Shown here piece after piece: positions 1 through 8,538 of a stretch of 64,000 nucleotides of DNA. The position numbers and the translations under genes were made by a program. Every line of letters begins with the position of its first letter. The stretch's first letter is position 1. Location of the stretch: contig JAVJTE010000020.1 in assembly GCA_040219025.1 (NCBI GenBank), positions 62,001-126,000 of the forward strand, read 5' to 3'. This DNA comes from HT1-32 sp040219025 (GTDB lineage Bacteria; Pseudomonadota; Alphaproteobacteria; Rhodospirillales; HT1-32). The notes beneath the pieces are model-generated. The model saw only the letters and a list, made by a program, of their open reading frames with translations. It was not told the DNA's origin and did not search any database.

Positions 1-86
1 GCCCGGGCCGCATTCTGCTGCAGCGCAAAGGGAGCGGCGACTGCCAGCGTTGTGATGACGAGAAAGGCGATGACGTACTTGCGCAT
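1..86 (-). CDS. S41-type carboxy-terminal processing protease, N-terminal fragment (partial)
   Basis: Only the first 28 or so codons are inside the window; the gene continues past the left edge. The visible residues begin MRKYVIAFLVITTLAVAA, a typical N-terminal signal sequence. Its ATG shares an A with the TAA stop of the envC-like gene (TAATG), so the two are translationally coupled. I see no protease motif. The assignment rests on the known alphaproteobacterial order gpmI-envC-ctpA and is inference. Any other exported protein placed after envC would fit the visible residues equally well. Confidence 0.5.
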   Translation of the reverse strand, partial: MRKYVIAFLVITTLAVAAPFALQQNAAR

Positions 87-1309
87 TATCCACCTGCATT
101 GTTGAGGTTGGCTGCCAGCCAGGGTGTCGGGTTTATAGGCTGGGAGTCCTTACGAAACTCTATATATAGGCGCGGTGCGCCGGAATTCTCGTCCTGAGTC
201 ATGACACCGACGGGTTCGCCCGCCAGCAACCACTGACCCACAACGCTGTCGATGCGTCCAAGCCCGGCCAGAAGGCTATGGTAGCCCTCGCCATGCTCAA
301 TGATCAAGAGACGCCCGTAACCGCGAAAATCACCGGCATACAGCACCAGTCCGTCATGCGGTGAGACCACCTGCGCCCCGTACCGGGTCTGCAGCGTCAT
401 GCCCCGGCTGGTGCGGCCATCCGGGGTCTTCTCGCCATAGCGTTCGACCAGCCTGCCGCGGGCCGGCAGAGGCAGCGCACCCTTTACCGCACTGAACGGC
501 CGGGCGGCATCAAACACCGACTGAGCGTTGTCACCGGAGGACAGGGCGGCAGTTGTGGTCTTGGGAGACGGCGGATCGCGGGGTGCGGCGACCGGTGCCG
601 CATTCTCCAGACTGCTGATCAGATCACGCAGGTTGTCTGCCTTGGCGGCAAGACTTTCCGCCCGCCGGGCAACCTTGTCGCTCTCGGCCCGCATTTCCGT
701 GCTCAGCTGTGCCTTGCGGGCAACCAGACGTTCCAGAATCTGCTGTTCCGCGGTCAGCGACTGGCTGTTGTTGTCCAGCGCGTCGCGGCGCTGGCGAATA
801 TCCGCCCGGACCTGTCCCAGTGACACCAGTTCGGCTTTCAGGTCTTTTGCCTCGGCTTCGATGGCCGGTACTGCCGAGCGCAACAGAATGGCCGCGCGAA
901 CCACCTTCACCGGCTCGCCGGGCCGTCCGATCAGCGCATCGGTCGGGCGTCCGGCAAATCGCTGCAGCGCGGTGAGCACGCCAATCATCTGTCGTTCACG
1001 CTTGGTCAGGGTGGTCAGGATACTGGCCTCGTCCGCCCGCAATTCGCGCAGCTGGCGTTCCAGCATCGAGGCATTTTCCTCATAGCTCTGGGCGCTTTTC
1101 GCCGCGCGGACAAGCTGGCTGCGGACAATGCGCAGCTCCCGGTCCAGATTCTCCGCCTGTTTCTCGAAACTCTGCCGTTCCCGGTTGGTTTCCTGCAACG
1201 CACGCTCAACTTCCCGGAGCTGCTTCTGGGGTTCCGCCGCAGACAAAGGGAGAGCCTGCGCTGACAGGATCAGCGCCGCTGCCAGCAGGCGAAGATCAGG
1301 CCGTCGCAC
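86..1309 (-). CDS. envC: EnvC-like murein hydrolase activator with degenerate LytM domain
   Basis: 407-residue exported protein predicted to activate periplasmic amidases that split septal peptidoglycan at division. A signal peptide (about residues 1-25, ending LSAAEP) is followed by a long coiled coil (about 28-235, rich in E, R, Q, L) and a C-terminal M23/LytM fold (about 290-400). The zinc-binding motifs of active LytM enzymes are missing: the usual HxGxD region reads SRGMTLQ and the HxH region reads LYIEF, as in EnvC and NlpD activators. The start is GTG at 1309 with GGAG four bases upstream. It lies inside the end of gpmI (14-base overlap), which implies coupling. The ctpA-like gene follows with a TAATG overlap. 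The family is clear from architecture; the partner amidase is not in the window. Confidence 0.88.
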   Translation of the reverse strand: MRRPDLRLLAAALILSAQALPLSAAEPQKQLREVERALQETNRERQSFEKQAENLDRELRIVRSQLVRAAKSAQSYEENASMLERQLRELRADEASILTTLTKRERQMIGVLTALQRFAGRPTDALIGRPGEPVKVVRAAILLRSAVPAIEAEAKDLKAELVSLGQVRADIRQRRDALDNNSQSLTAEQQILERLVARKAQLSTEMRAESDKVARRAESLAAKADNLRDLISSLENAAPVAAPRDPPSPKTTTAALSSGDNAQSVFDAARPFSAVKGALPLPARGRLVERYGEKTPDGRTSRGMTLQTRYGAQVVSPHDGLVLYAGDFRGYGRLLIIEHGEGYHSLLAGLGRIDSVVGQWLLAGEPVGVMTQDENSGAPRLYIEFRKDSQPINPTPWLAANLNNAGG

Positions 1310-2864
1310 GTTGCTCCCCGGCCGGGTCCAGCAGTGTTTGCCCGGTCATCGCTGCCGGTTGCTCAAGGCCCATCAGATGCAGCAGGGTCGGTGCAACATC
1401 GGCAAGCCGCCCGTCTTGCAGGCCGGCACACCAGTCCGGCCGGTTCACCAGCACCAGCGGCACCCGGTTCAGGGTATGCGCGGTATGGGCCTGGCCGGTC
1501 TCCGGATCCTGCATCTGTTCCGCATTGCCGTGATCTGCCGTCACCAGCATGCTGCCGCCGGCTGCGAGCAGCGCTGCCTCGATCCGGCCCAGCGAGGCGT
1601 CAACCGTCTCGACCGCCTTGATCGCCGCCGACAGGATGCCGGTATGGCCGACCATGTCGGTATTCGCGAAGTTCAGGATGATCAGGTCAAATGTACCGGA
1701 CTCTATCGCTTCAACGACCCGGTCTGTGACCTCGGGTGCCGACATTTCCGGCTTCAGGTCATAGGTTGCCACATCCGGCGACGGTACCAGAATGCGCTCC
1801 TCGCCGTCACAGATACGCTCCTCGCCACCGTTGAAGAAGAAGGTGACATGGGCGTATTTCTCGGTCTCGGCAATCCGCAGCTGACGCCGCCCGGCGCGGG
1901 AAACCACCTGCCCCAGAATGTCTTCCAGCACAACCGACGGAAACAGGGTCGTCAGCCGGTCGTTCAGGTCGGTCGCATAGTCGACCATGCCGGTGCAGGC
2001 AGCGAAGCTGATCTGCCGGTCGCGCTCGAACCCGTCAAAATCCGGATCGACCAGACTGCGGAGAATTTCCCGCGCCCGGTCTGCCCGGAAATTCGCCATC
2101 AGCAGGCCGTCGCCATCCATCATGCCGGCATAATCACCAACCACGGAGGCGGCGACAAACTCGTCCGATTTGCCGTCATCATAGGCTGCCTGCACGGCAA
2201 TTTCCGGGGTTGCGACCGGCGCCCCCTGACCCAGCGTCATCGCCGTCCAGGCCTGTCTGACCCGGTCCCAGCGGTTGTCGCGATCAAGGGCGAAATACCG
2301 TCCGGTCACCGTCGCAATCCGGCAATCCGGCAATCCGTCGATGGCAGCCATAAAGCGGCCCAGGAATTTCAGGGCACTACGCGGCGGCGTGTCCCGCCCG
2401 TCGGTAAAGGCATGCACCCGGACCGGAATACCCGATACCGCCAGTATCCGGCAAAGTTCTGCCATCTGGTCCTGATGCGAATGCACTCCGCCGGGGGACA
2501 TCAGCCCCATGAGATGAGCCACCCCGCCGGACGCCTTCAGCCGGGTGATGAAATCACCGAGCACCGGGTTTTCGGCCAGGCTGCCGTCGGCAACAGCGGC
2601 GTCAATACGCGGCAGGTCCTGCAGCACAACACGACCGGCACCGAGATTCATATGGCCGACTTCCGAATTGCCCATCTGCCCGGCAGGCAACCCGACATGA
2701 TGTTCGCTGGCGTCGAGCCGGGCCCGCGGACAGGTTGATGTCAGCCGGTCCCAGACCGGTGTGCTGGCCTGCAAAACCGCGTTGCTTTCGCGGTCGGCGC
2801 GGTCGCCCCAGCCGTCCATGATGCACAGGACAACAGGGCGGGGTATGGATGCTTGTTCTGTCAT
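1296..2864 (-). CDS. gpmI: 2,3-bisphosphoglycerate-independent phosphoglycerate mutase
   Basis: 522-residue cytosolic enzyme that interconverts 3- and 2-phosphoglycerate in glycolysis and gluconeogenesis using two Mn ions and a phosphoserine intermediate. Length is normal for the family. Metal ligand motif MDGWG lies near residue 17, the catalytic serine near residue 67 in GNSEVGH, and the second metal cluster in TADHGNAEQ near residue 455. Alkaline-phosphatase-like and iGPM insertion domains are both complete. ATG start at 2864. It is the first gene of a minus-strand run with envC and a ctpA-like gene, an order common in Alphaproteobacteria. The MFS gene at 2950 is transcribed divergently, leaving an 85-base promoter region. 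Confidence 0.97.
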   Translation of the reverse strand: MTEQASIPRPVVLCIMDGWGDRADRESNAVLQASTPVWDRLTSTCPRARLDASEHHVGLPAGQMGNSEVGHMNLGAGRVVLQDLPRIDAAVADGSLAENPVLGDFITRLKASGGVAHLMGLMSPGGVHSHQDQMAELCRILAVSGIPVRVHAFTDGRDTPPRSALKFLGRFMAAIDGLPDCRIATVTGRYFALDRDNRWDRVRQAWTAMTLGQGAPVATPEIAVQAAYDDGKSDEFVAASVVGDYAGMMDGDGLLMANFRADRAREILRSLVDPDFDGFERDRQISFAACTGMVDYATDLNDRLTTLFPSVVLEDILGQVVSRAGRRQLRIAETEKYAHVTFFFNGGEERICDGEERILVPSPDVATYDLKPEMSAPEVTDRVVEAIESGTFDLIILNFANTDMVGHTGILSAAIKAVETVDASLGRIEAALLAAGGSMLVTADHGNAEQMQDPETGQAHTAHTLNRVPLVLVNRPDWCAGLQDGRLADVAPTLLHLMGLEQPAAMTGQTLLDPAGEQRATA

Positions 2865-2949
2865 ACGCCGTATATAACCCCTCTGCTCCGGATACGGTAG
2901 CCCCGGTATTCGATTTGCCGGGGGCTCACGCAGGCTTTATCAGGGAGGA

Positions 2950-4212
2950 ATGATAAGCTCGCGCATTCAATCCAACTGGCCTGCTGCCGTCACCGTCGCC
3001 GGATTGTTCTTCGGCTATGTTTTTGTGCAGCGTGTTGCACCCGGCGTCATGGTCACCGACCTGATGCGCGATTTTGATGCCAGTGGTGCCGTGATGGGCA
3101 ATCTCTCGGCGTTCTATTTCTATTCCTATGCCAGCCTGCAGATTATCGTCGGGGCCATGATGGACCGGTTCGGGCCGCGCCGGCTGATGACCCTGGCCGC
3201 CCTGATCTGCGGCGCGGGCAGCGTACTGTTTTCCGTCGCCGACAGTCTGGCGCTGGCCTATGCGGGACGCCTGATGATCGGAATCGGTGCTGCCTTCAGC
3301 TTTGTCGGGGCACTGACGGTGATCCATCAGTGCTGTCCGCCGGAGAAATTCTCGTTTCTCAGCGGTATTGTTCAGGCCGCCGGAATGGGCGGGGCGCTGC
3401 TGGGCCAGGCACCGCTCGGCCTGTGGGTTGAGGCATCGGGATGGCGCGAGCCGCTGCTGTTCGGCGGGCTGTTCGCCGGACTGGTCGGCCTTGCTGCATG
3501 GATGGTGCTGCGCGACCCGCCGGAGCAGGACAGAACCGACAGCCCGTTGCCCCCCGGCATGTTCAGCGGGCTGGTTCAGGTCTGCCGCAATCCCCAGACC
3601 TGGCTGGCCGCCATCGTGGGCGGCAGCCTGACCGCGCCGATGCTGGCCTTTGGCGGGTTGTGGGGCGTGCCGTTCCTGCAAAGCACCTATGGCTATGACC
3701 GGCCGACAGCGGCCGCCTTCACCGGGGCGCTGTTTATCGGCTGGGCCGTTGGCGCGCCGGTAACCGGCTGGCTGTCGGACCGCTGGGACCGGCGCCGGCC
3801 AATTCTGGTTGCCGGGGCCATCAGTATGACTGTCGCACTGGCGCTGGTGGTCTGGCTGCCGCCGCTGCCGGTTCCGGTTCTGGTACTGTTGCTGGCGATC
3901 AACGGTTTCGGGTCATCATCGATGATCCTGACCTTTGCCGCCGCCCGGGCCAGCAACCCCGCGGCTTCCACCGGGCTGGCGCTGGGCATCGTCAATACCT
4001 GCGTCGTCGGTTCCGGCGCGATTACCCAGCCGCTGCTCGGCAGCCTGCTGGATATCAACTGGACCGGGGATATGCTGGACGGTGCCCGGATCTATCACGC
4101 CGACGCCTATCAGCTTGCCTTCCTGCCGCTGCTGATTGCCGGTCTGGCCGGTGCTGCCTGTGCAATGCGGCTCAGCCCGCGAGGAAAAACTCAAGCCCGC
4201 AGAGCAGAATGA
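2950..4212 (+). CDS. Major facilitator superfamily transporter
   Basis: 420-residue inner-membrane protein with about 12 hydrophobic segments and a central cytoplasmic loop (around residue 190, rich in P, E, Q, D). The MFS loop 2-3 signature appears as MMDRFGPRRL (about residues 74-83) and its second-half echo as WLSDRWDRRRP (about 275-285), which settle the superfamily. The substrate cannot be read from sequence; the layout resembles the nitrate/nitrite porter and oxalate/formate antiporter branches, but this is weak. The Shine-Dalgarno GGGAGGA directly touches the ATG with no spacer, which is odd, yet no better start is visible. The last 41 bases overlap the 3' end of the convergent membrane protein gene. 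Confidence 0.88.
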   Translation: MISSRIQSNWPAAVTVAGLFFGYVFVQRVAPGVMVTDLMRDFDASGAVMGNLSAFYFYSYASLQIIVGAMMDRFGPRRLMTLAALICGAGSVLFSVADSLALAYAGRLMIGIGAAFSFVGALTVIHQCCPPEKFSFLSGIVQAAGMGGALLGQAPLGLWVEASGWREPLLFGGLFAGLVGLAAWMVLRDPPEQDRTDSPLPPGMFSGLVQVCRNPQTWLAAIVGGSLTAPMLAFGGLWGVPFLQSTYGYDRPTAAAFTGALFIGWAVGAPVTGWLSDRWDRRRPILVAGAISMTVALALVVWLPPLPVPVLVLLLAINGFGSSSMILTFAAARASNPAASTGLALGIVNTCVVGSGAITQPLLGSLLDINWTGDMLDGARIYHADAYQLAFLPLLIAGLAGAACAMRLSPRGKTQARRAE

Positions 4213-5503
4213 AACTGATCACCCCGAGGCCTGCCATATAGGACAGGTTCCGACCGTAGGCGATGCCTTTTGCCGGCACATTATAGACCCTTGCGGCCAG
4301 CACCACCGAGAGCGATGACAGCGCCAGCATCGAGCCGCACATCCAGGCGTAGAGCAGGACAAGTCCGGAAACCAGCGGGGCCAGACCCGGCTCGAACCCC
4401 TGCAGAATCGGAACGAACACCGCTGCCGTGACGATCGGATGCAGGGTCATCATCGCCGCCATGAGGCTGAGCAGCATCAGCAGGCCAACCACCAGCATCG
4501 GCGGCAAGGACATGAAGACCGCATTGGTCAGCAGCAGATCCAGAACGCCGCTGGCCTCAATCGCCTTGCCCAGCATCATCGCGCTGGAAAACAGCAGCAG
4601 ATCGTTGCCGAGGCTGTCCAGCCCGTCCCAGGCGCTGGCGGCAATCGGGCGGAGCTTTCCGCCAAGCCGGAACATCACCCAGCCAAGACAGAGCAGCGGC
4701 ATGAAAATAGCGACGGTGCGGATTGTCCCCAGCGTCGTCAGACTGGCAATCGCCGTCACAATCAGGGTCGCCGTTCCCAGCGGCAAAATCAGCGGCCCGA
4801 AACCGATCAGGGCCAGTTTCACCCCGCGGGCCGCACCCGGCGGGCCGAAGGCAGTCACACCCAGCAGCAACCCGATGGCCGACAGCGGAAATCCGGCAGC
4901 AACAATCTGCCACAGCGGCAATTCGGGCCAGGCGGTCAGCACAAAGGCCATGCCGACCGTGAAGGGAGACCAGAACAGCACCAGGCTGGTCCCGCGACAG
5001 TTGGTCCGTGCGGCACGGGCGCGCTCCGCCAGGCCTGCATCGGTCGGCACCAGCGGTGCCAGAATCGGATAAGCGCCGATAATCAGTGCCGACCCCAGAA
5101 CATGCGCCCCCAGGAACATACCGCCGGTGCGCTCTCCTTCCTTCATCTGTTCAAAGGCCTCGCGGCTCTGCCCGACCTCGGGACTGGCCTGAACCGTTGC
5201 CCGGACAAACTGAATCGCCGGCAGAAAGAAGGTGAAGATCAGCGCGAAGGCAACGCCGTCATAAAGTACCGACCAGTGGCCGGTATATAACGTGATCGCC
5301 AGCGCCAGTACCGCGACAACGAAACTGAGAATGATCGTATCCGGACGGGAGTTCCCGGCAAGTACCGAGAGGAACAGATAGGCTGCCAGCAGAACAACAC
5401 CGGCCATGACCAGTTCCGGTCCGTCAGCGACAACACGCAACAGTCCGATACAGAATAACAGGGCCATTAAAATGCGAAGGGCGAGAACCATAAGGCGATG
5501 CAT
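4172..5503 (-). CDS. Polytopic membrane protein of unknown function, permease-like
   Basis: 443 residues with about 11-12 hydrophobic segments throughout, so an integral inner-membrane protein. The size, the two halves separated by a polar loop near residues 105-130 and the helix-breaking stretches inside the hydrophobic regions resemble ion-transporter-superfamily permeases (ArsB/NhaD, DASS). I cannot name a signature motif, so no substrate is given. The start is uncertain: ATG at 5503 has no clear Shine-Dalgarno, and a second ATG lies four codons on. Its 3' end overlaps the 3' end of the MFS gene by 41 bases in the convergent direction, so both C-termini are encoded by the same DNA. Confidence 0.7.
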   Translation of the reverse strand: MHRLMVLALRILMALLFCIGLLRVVADGPELVMAGVVLLAAYLFLSVLAGNSRPDTIILSFVVAVLALAITLYTGHWSVLYDGVAFALIFTFFLPAIQFVRATVQASPEVGQSREAFEQMKEGERTGGMFLGAHVLGSALIIGAYPILAPLVPTDAGLAERARAARTNCRGTSLVLFWSPFTVGMAFVLTAWPELPLWQIVAAGFPLSAIGLLLGVTAFGPPGAARGVKLALIGFGPLILPLGTATLIVTAIASLTTLGTIRTVAIFMPLLCLGWVMFRLGGKLRPIAASAWDGLDSLGNDLLLFSSAMMLGKAIEASGVLDLLLTNAVFMSLPPMLVVGLLMLLSLMAAMMTLHPIVTAAVFVPILQGFEPGLAPLVSGLVLLYAWMCGSMLALSSLSVVLAARVYNVPAKGIAYGRNLSYMAGLGVISFILLCGLEFFLAG

Positions 5504-5770
5504 TGAGAAGGTTGTCCGGTAGATAAGACATTTATTCGCCCCTGTCTAACTTGTCCGGGCAAATAAAGCCATAGAACAAGCGCTTGCATTAATCGGTCAG
5601 GCTGACGTTAATTATGGCAAGTGGCAAAAAGCCACAGCGAACAAAAGCATGAAATTTCATGCGATCAGGGGAGAGGCGGGGCGGATGGCGTATCTATCGT
5701 CGGCTGATAAAACTCGAATCTGGCTGAAAGGCGATCAGGTTCCCACCCCACGGAAAGGGGCGGCGTAACC
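5504..5770. promoter_or_regulatory. Divergent promoter region with two perfect palindromes
   Basis: This 267-base gap separates the minus-strand membrane protein from the acyl-CoA ligase/ABC operon. It contains CAAGCGCTTG (5577-5586, perfect 10-bp palindrome), a small hairpin GTGGC-AAAAA-GCCAC (5621-5635) and GCATGAAATTTCATGC (5647-5662, perfect 16-bp palindrome). Such sites usually bind dimeric repressors (TetR, GntR or HTH families). No regulator gene is adjacent, so the binding protein is unknown. GGAAAGGGG upstream of 5771 serves as ribosome binding site for the ligase. Confidence 0.5.
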
Positions 5771-7720
5771 ATGTCTGAAGCTGAATTCTGTGATGTCGGC
5801 CTCTATGACACCTTTCCCAAGGTCCTGGCCCATAACGCAGACAAATGGCCCGACGAAATCGCCATGCGCGAGAAAAGTTACGGCATCTGGATCGAATACA
5901 GCTGGTCCGATTACAACACGGCCGTAAAACAGATCGCGATGGGCCTGCGCGAACTCGGCTTCGAGCGCGGTCAGGTCGTCGGCATGATCGGCGACAACCG
6001 GCCGGAATGGGTCCAGTTTGAAATCGCCGGCCAGGCGCTCGGCGGCATGAGCATCGGCATCTATCGCGACTGCATGGCGGATGAGGCGGATTACCTGATC
6101 AATTACGCCGAACTGACCATGATCATGGCCGAGGATGAAGAACAGGTCGACAAGCTGCTGGAGCTTGGTGACCGTATCCCCTCGGTAAAGAAGATTTTTT
6201 ACGATGATCCCCGCGGCATCGAGAAATATGACGATCCCCGGCTGATGAAGCTGTCCGACCTCAAGGCGCTGGGTGCCGGACGAATCGCCGCCAGCCCGGA
6301 CGACTACGACCGGGAAGTGGCGCTGGGCAAAGCTGAAGACGTCGCTGTTCTCTGCACCACGTCCGGCACCACCTCGCGGCCAAAACTTGCCATGCTGCAG
6401 GGCGGGCCGTTCCTGCAGCACTGCGTCGCCTATCTGACCAAAGACCCGAAACTGCCGACCGACAATTACTGTGCGGTGCTGCCGCTGCCCTGGATCATGG
6501 AGCAGGTCTATGCCATCGGCCACTCGCTGGTCTGCCGGAACATCGTCAATTTCGTTGAGGAAAACGACACGATGATGGCCGACATGCGCGAGATCGCCCC
6601 GAATTTTGTGCTGCTGGCCCCGCGCACCTGGGAGGCACTGGTTGCCGATGTGCGGACCAGGATGATGGATGCCAGCGCCTTCAAGCAGAAACTGTTCAAC
6701 TGGGGTGTCGAACGGGGCATGAAGGCTTTCGAGGCCGGCCGCCGGGACTGGCTGGCCGATTTCCTGCTGTTCAATCCGCTGCGTGACCGGCTGGGGCTGG
6801 GGCAGGTCACCTCGGCGGCAACAGGGGGGGCTGCGCTGGGGCCGGAGACCTTCAAGTTCTTCCTCGCCATGGGTGTGCCGCTGCGCCAGCTCTATGGCCA
6901 GACCGAACTGGCCGGGGCCTATACCCTGCATGAACCCGATGATGTGGATTTTGATACGGTCGGTCTGCCCTTCGACAATACTGAAATCAGGATCGACAAC
7001 CCGGATCCGGAAGGTGTCGGCGAGATTGTCACCCGTACCGGCGGGATGTTCCTCGGTTTCTACAAGAATCAGGAAGCCACCGACGCCGATGTGAAGGACG
7101 GCTGGATGCATACCGGTGATGCCGGCTATATCCGTCCGAAAGACGGGCATCTGGTGGTCATCGACCGGATTGCCGATCTGGCGGAAACCAATCAGGGGAT
7201 ACGGTTCTCGCCGCAGTTCATCGAGAACAAGCTGAAATTCTCGCCCTTCATCGGCGAAACGGTGATCCTCGGCAACAAGCGTGATTACCTCACGGCAATG
7301 CTCTGCATCCGCTTCGATATCGTCGCGAAATGGGCTGAACAGAACGCGGTCAGTTTTACCAACTACACCAACCTGTCTGCCCGTCCGGAAGTCTATGACA
7401 TGATCGAACGGGAAGTCCGGCAGGTGAATGCCACCCTGCCGGAGGCCCAGCGCGTCCGGAAATTCCTGCTGCTATATAAGGAACTGGATGCCGATGACGG
7501 CGAGCTGACGCGCACCCGGAAGGTCCGGCGCGGGGTCGTCGGTGAACGCTATGCCAATATCATCGACACATTGTATTCCGACCGGAAGTCCGTGCATGTC
7601 GATACCGAGATCACCTTTCAGGACGGCACGAAGTCCCGCATCGTCACCGACCTTGTGGTGGTTGATCTGGGGCATGACGGCGGTGTCGGTGACACCGGAG
7701 AAGCGGGGAAAGCAGCATGA
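5771..7720 (+). CDS. Long-chain acyl-CoA ligase (AMP-forming)
   Basis: 649-residue ANL-superfamily enzyme expected to adenylate a carboxylic acid and transfer it to CoA. The P-loop-like motif TSGTTSRPKLAML (about residues 196-208), the YGQTE motif (about 376-380) and the hinge region GWMHTGDAG (about 442-450) are present. Length and the C-terminal part match the long-chain (FadD15/ACSBG-like) branch rather than short-chain ligases. It is the first gene of an operon with a Liv-type ABC importer: its TGA overlaps the ATG of the next gene (ATGA at 7717). This suggests the imported substrate is activated to a CoA ester on entry. The exact acid is not predictable. Confidence 0.9.
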   Translation: MSEAEFCDVGLYDTFPKVLAHNADKWPDEIAMREKSYGIWIEYSWSDYNTAVKQIAMGLRELGFERGQVVGMIGDNRPEWVQFEIAGQALGGMSIGIYRDCMADEADYLINYAELTMIMAEDEEQVDKLLELGDRIPSVKKIFYDDPRGIEKYDDPRLMKLSDLKALGAGRIAASPDDYDREVALGKAEDVAVLCTTSGTTSRPKLAMLQGGPFLQHCVAYLTKDPKLPTDNYCAVLPLPWIMEQVYAIGHSLVCRNIVNFVEENDTMMADMREIAPNFVLLAPRTWEALVADVRTRMMDASAFKQKLFNWGVERGMKAFEAGRRDWLADFLLFNPLRDRLGLGQVTSAATGGAALGPETFKFFLAMGVPLRQLYGQTELAGAYTLHEPDDVDFDTVGLPFDNTEIRIDNPDPEGVGEIVTRTGGMFLGFYKNQEATDADVKDGWMHTGDAGYIRPKDGHLVVIDRIADLAETNQGIRFSPQFIENKLKFSPFIGETVILGNKRDYLTAMLCIRFDIVAKWAEQNAVSFTNYTNLSARPEVYDMIEREVRQVNATLPEAQRVRKFLLLYKELDADDGELTRTRKVRRGVVGERYANIIDTLYSDRKSVHVDTEITFQDGTKSRIVTDLVVVDLGHDGGVGDTGEAGKAA

Positions 7721-8505
7721 GTTCGATAAAAGAAGGCGAGGTCCTGCTTTCCGTCGAGAATATCTCGCTGGCCTTCGGCGCCGTGCAGGCCATCTCCAAC
7801 GTCACCTTCGACATCCGCAAGGGCGAGGTCCGGGCCATCATCGGACCGAACGGGGCCGGCAAAACGTCGATGCTGAATGTGATCAACGGATTCTACCATC
7901 CGCAGGAAGGTACGATCACCTTTGCCGGCAAGACCCGCTCCCGCATGCTGCCGCATGAAGCCGCCGCCCAGGGGATCAGCCGCACCTTCCAGAATGTCGC
8001 GCTGTTCAAGGGCATGTCGACCCTCGACAACATCATGACCGGCAGGGTGCTGAAACAGAAGGCCTCGCTGATCGAGCAGGCGTTTTATTTCGGACGGGGC
8101 CGCAGCGAGGAAATCGAACACCGGGAATTCGTCGAGAACATCATCGATTTCCTGCAGATTCAGGCGATCCGCAACCAGCCGGTCGGGCGTCTGCCCTATG
8201 GCCTGCAGAAACGGGTCGAATTCGGGCGGGCGCTGGCGGCAGAGCCGGAACTGCTGCTGCTGGACGAGCCGATGGCCGGCATGAACCTCGAAGAGAAAGA
8301 GGATATGAGCCGCTACATCATGGAAGTCCGCGAACAGTTCGGAACCACAGTCGCCCTTATCGAACATGATATGGGTGTTGTGATGGATCTGTCCGACCGC
8401 GTGGTCGTGCTGGATTACGGATGTCAGCTTGCCGATGGCACCCCGGACGAGGTTTCGGCCAGTCAGCAGGTTATCGATGCTTACCTGGGGGTGTCCCATG
8501 ACTGA
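7717..8505 (+). CDS. livG: Branched-chain amino acid-type ABC transporter ATPase (LivG family)
   Basis: 262-residue nucleotide-binding subunit. Walker A is GPNGAGKT (about residues 46-53), Walker B is LLLLDEP (about 185-191), and the switch histidine is in ALIEHDMGVV. The ABC signature is unusual: LPYGLQKRVE in place of LSGGQ, as in other LivG proteins of this type. It should pair with the second ATPase at 11967 to power the permeases encoded at 8539 and 9450. Start ATG overlaps the ligase stop; GGGGAAA lies just upstream. Family substrates include branched-chain amino acids, amides, urea and aromatic or aliphatic acids, and the flanking CoA ligases favour an acid. Confidence 0.92.
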   Translation: MSSIKEGEVLLSVENISLAFGAVQAISNVTFDIRKGEVRAIIGPNGAGKTSMLNVINGFYHPQEGTITFAGKTRSRMLPHEAAAQGISRTFQNVALFKGMSTLDNIMTGRVLKQKASLIEQAFYFGRGRSEEIEHREFVENIIDFLQIQAIRNQPVGRLPYGLQKRVEFGRALAAEPELLLLDEPMAGMNLEEKEDMSRYIMEVREQFGTTVALIEHDMGVVMDLSDRVVVLDYGCQLADGTPDEVSASQQVIDAYLGVSHD

Positions 8506-8538
8506 TCACCAGACGATGATCTGCGGAGGTTCGGCCCG

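Noticed and set aside
1128..2738. 536-codon plus-strand open frame opposite gpmI and envC
   Set aside because: Antisense to two conserved genes; the translation is rich in R, H, Q, P with no domain. High GC content makes such frames common.
5735..7150. 471-codon minus-strand open frame opposite the acyl-CoA ligase
   Set aside because: The ligase frame is fully conserved; the antisense product has no recognisable motif.
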